A stretch of 64,000 nt of DNA. It comes from Brachionus plicatilis. Lineage: Eukaryota > Rotifera > Eurotatoria > Ploima > Brachionidae. The notes beneath the pieces are model-generated. The model worked only from the letters and a program-made list of their open reading frames with translations. It was not told the origin of the DNA and made no database searches. The stretch is from contig QEOQ01000432.1 in assembly GCA_010279815.1 (NCBI GenBank), forward strand, positions 1 through 64,000, read 5' to 3'. Below are positions 62,033 through 64,000 of this stretch, piece by piece. Position numbers and translations under genes: made by a program. Within the stretch, counting starts at the first letter, position 1. Each line of letters begins with the position of its first letter.

Positions 62033-63914
62033 ATGCCTTCGACTTCAAGTGGATCATTGATTTTTCCAGTTTTAATGTGGGATAATACTCCACCGGAATG
62101 TCAGATATCATCACTTTTAATAAACGAAAATGAAAATTGTATTTTAACTGGAACTTCATCTGGTCATATTATTATCTGGGATTTTAATTTCAATGAAGTA
62201 ATTTTTTACTTTCTTTTTTTTAATTAAAATCGTTTTAACAAACAAAATTAAGATAACTCCTAGATGGCTAATGATTGGTCATAGCAGCGTTGTGAATTGT
62301 CTTGCTAAAGCAGGTTATACTAAAGATGAAGAGTATATAGTTAGTTCAAGTGAAAATGGGTTGGTTTTAATTATTCGTTTCATTTTTTAAATAATTTTGA
62401 AAAATTCTTTTAGTGAAATGAAATTGTGGGAATTAAATGAAAAAAAATGTATTGAAAGTATCAAAATGCCAAACACAATTCACAAAAAAATTTACGTAAG
62501 ATATTGATTATTTAATAAATGAATAAGAGTCTAGAACTTAATTTTTCTGAAAAAATCATATTGCTTTTTTATTTTATTTGGTATAGTATTATTAAGAATG
62601 TTTATTTTAGAGCTCTAAGTTAAATGGAAGATATTACAGGCTTTTTTGTATTGGAAACTATATTGATGTTTTAGTGATTGATCCAATTAGCCTTGATATT
62701 TTGTATACATTAGTTTCTCGAGAACAACATGAATGTATAAAGGCTTTGTGTATAAATTCATTAACAAGTCAGCACGATGATGTGATTGTAGGTGTGTCAA
62801 TTACTGGAATGATAAAATTATGGACCCTGAGTGCAAATGAGGTAAAAGGTTCAGAAATTGTAGAACATGAATTTAAAAAAAGTCTATGCGAAAATGCCAG
62901 TACATTAACAAGCTGTCCAGGAAAACAAAGAATATTTATTATTGTCTGTCCCAAATTTTTTCAGGTAAAATTTTCTATTTAAAATTTTTAGAGGTAAAAT
63001 TCAAAATATTTTTCAAGATTTTTGATGCAGTAGATTTTACAGTTCTATCTCAAATTCATATTAGCAGTCTTTATCAAACTGATGACTCCATAAACTTTAT
63101 CAATGGTTTCTTTGTCGACATAACCCAAGTAATTGTTGCAACAAGCGACGGACACGCTTATTTTTTTAGACTTCCTGAAAAGTACAATTTAGACTTTGTT
63201 TCATTTGTATAGTTATTATTTTTAATTTTATTAAAGCATTAATCCTACATCAAGTTCATTCAGAAAATATGCAAGCAATGAGGCTATCGAAAGCTGCTTC
63301 AAAGTCAACTTAAGTACCAAGTTTATTTCAGATGAAAATCAAAATCCTACTTCAAAAAATATCAAAGTATTTTAAAATGAATAAATTAATTTAAAAATTG
63401 TAAAACTAATTAAAATTTTCAAAAACAGAATCAAATCTATTGTATGCCTATTTTCTTTCTTTACGAAAATAAAAAAAGATCAACGCATTTAACACATGAT
63501 TCTGGATGCCAAACGAATGAGCCATTTCGATGTCTTATTAAAGCAGATTCAATTTCACGGCTGACATTATGGAATTTGAATAAGAACACAGGTAAATAAA
63601 AGATAAAATATGTTTGTTTATATGTTTTTCAATGTTTCTAGGAAATTTTAAACTAAATGATTATCAAACATCTTTGAAGCAATTTTGGAGAGAAAATTTT
63701 GTACATCAAAACGCTGATGTAAGCTTAATATAAGATTAGTTTAGATAATAAAATATTAATCAGTCAATTTAGTTTGGAACAATATCAACTCTTCTTTATA
63801 TATCTAAAATTAACAAATTGATTTATGGAATGACTGACGGAGCGATTATAATTCGTCCAGCAATTCAATTTTTAGTCAAAAGTCTGTTTGGCCAAGACTC
63901 AAATAAAAGTGAAA
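62033..63914 (+). CDS. WDR7: WD repeat-containing protein 7 (rabconnectin-3 beta), 5' part
   Basis: Nine exons visible: 62033–62197, 62253–62359, 62414–62495, 62611–62964, 63018–63181, 63237–63366, 63429–63591, 63642–63718, 63773–63914. They join in consistent phase and give about 434 residues; the gene continues past the window. The N-terminus matches WDR7/WDR72: SLIFPVLMWDNTPPECQISS, TGTSSGHIIIWDF, then PRWLMIGHSSVVNCLAKAG, EEYIVSSSENGEMKLWE, VIDPISLDILYTLVSREQ, VGVSITGMIKLWTLS and FDAVDFTVLS. WDR7 partners with DMXL proteins in the RAVE-like complex that assembles and regulates the vacuolar H+-ATPase. Introns are tiny (50–62 bp) apart from one of 115 bp (62496–62610). The ATG directly follows TTGTAGAT, an acceptor-like context. 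Confidence 0.94.
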
Positions 63915-64000
63915 GTAATATCAATAAATAATAAAAAAATCCCAATTTTTTTAAATTTAAAAATAAATTTTTTTTAATTTTGAAGATATTATCAAACTGC

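Overview
This window is nuclear DNA from an animal with a very AT-rich genome. The evidence is spliced metazoan genes with GT–AG introns, standard stop codons, many introns of only 47–62 bp, and a dense load of transposable elements. The mix of small introns, extreme AT content and ISXO2-like, SWIM-type DDE, piggyBac, hAT and MULE remnants suggests an invertebrate. My best guess is a monogonont rotifer such as Brachionus; this is inference, not something the sequence proves.

Layout. 1–5100 is a transposon graveyard: an ISXO2-like fragment, a DDE+SWIM transposase broken by a non-LTR retrotransposon with a (TAC)n tail, and a piggyBac remnant. 5204–20045 (minus) is a large WD40-repeat gene whose small exons are separated by introns full of nested elements: an LTR element inside an inverted-repeat element, piggyBac-like, hAT and non-LTR remnants, and hairpin MITEs. 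It carries one in-frame TAA. 20046–29880 is intergenic and repeat-rich. It includes a TIR element with a perfect 8-bp target duplication, a 324-bp MITE with a perfect 9-bp duplication, ACGTAAA-rich foldback repeats and two GC-rich islets.

29891–31736 (minus) is a complete six-exon DNAJC7 (TPR + J domain co-chaperone). It is divergent from 32652–45172 (plus), a complete eleven-exon INTS1 (Integrator subunit 1). 46592–59920 (plus) is a complete twelve-exon BIG-type ARF-GEF (ARFGEF1/2) with an intact Sec7 catalytic motif. 62033–63914 (plus) is the 5' part of WDR7 (rabconnectin-3 beta), running off the window. For the three complete genes the exon phases close perfectly and protein lengths match the human orthologues (503, 2163 and 1811 residues).

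The genes do not form an obvious functional unit; this is an ordinary housekeeping neighbourhood. The main novelty lies in the repeats. These include three nested or adjacent palindromes in one INTS1 intron, a foldback element in the Sec7-splitting ARFGEF intron carrying a phase-matched, polyadenylation-ready exon-like ORF, a minimal LTR element encoding only a membrane-segment protein, and a LINE family whose 3' tail seeds an ACT/TAC microsatellite.
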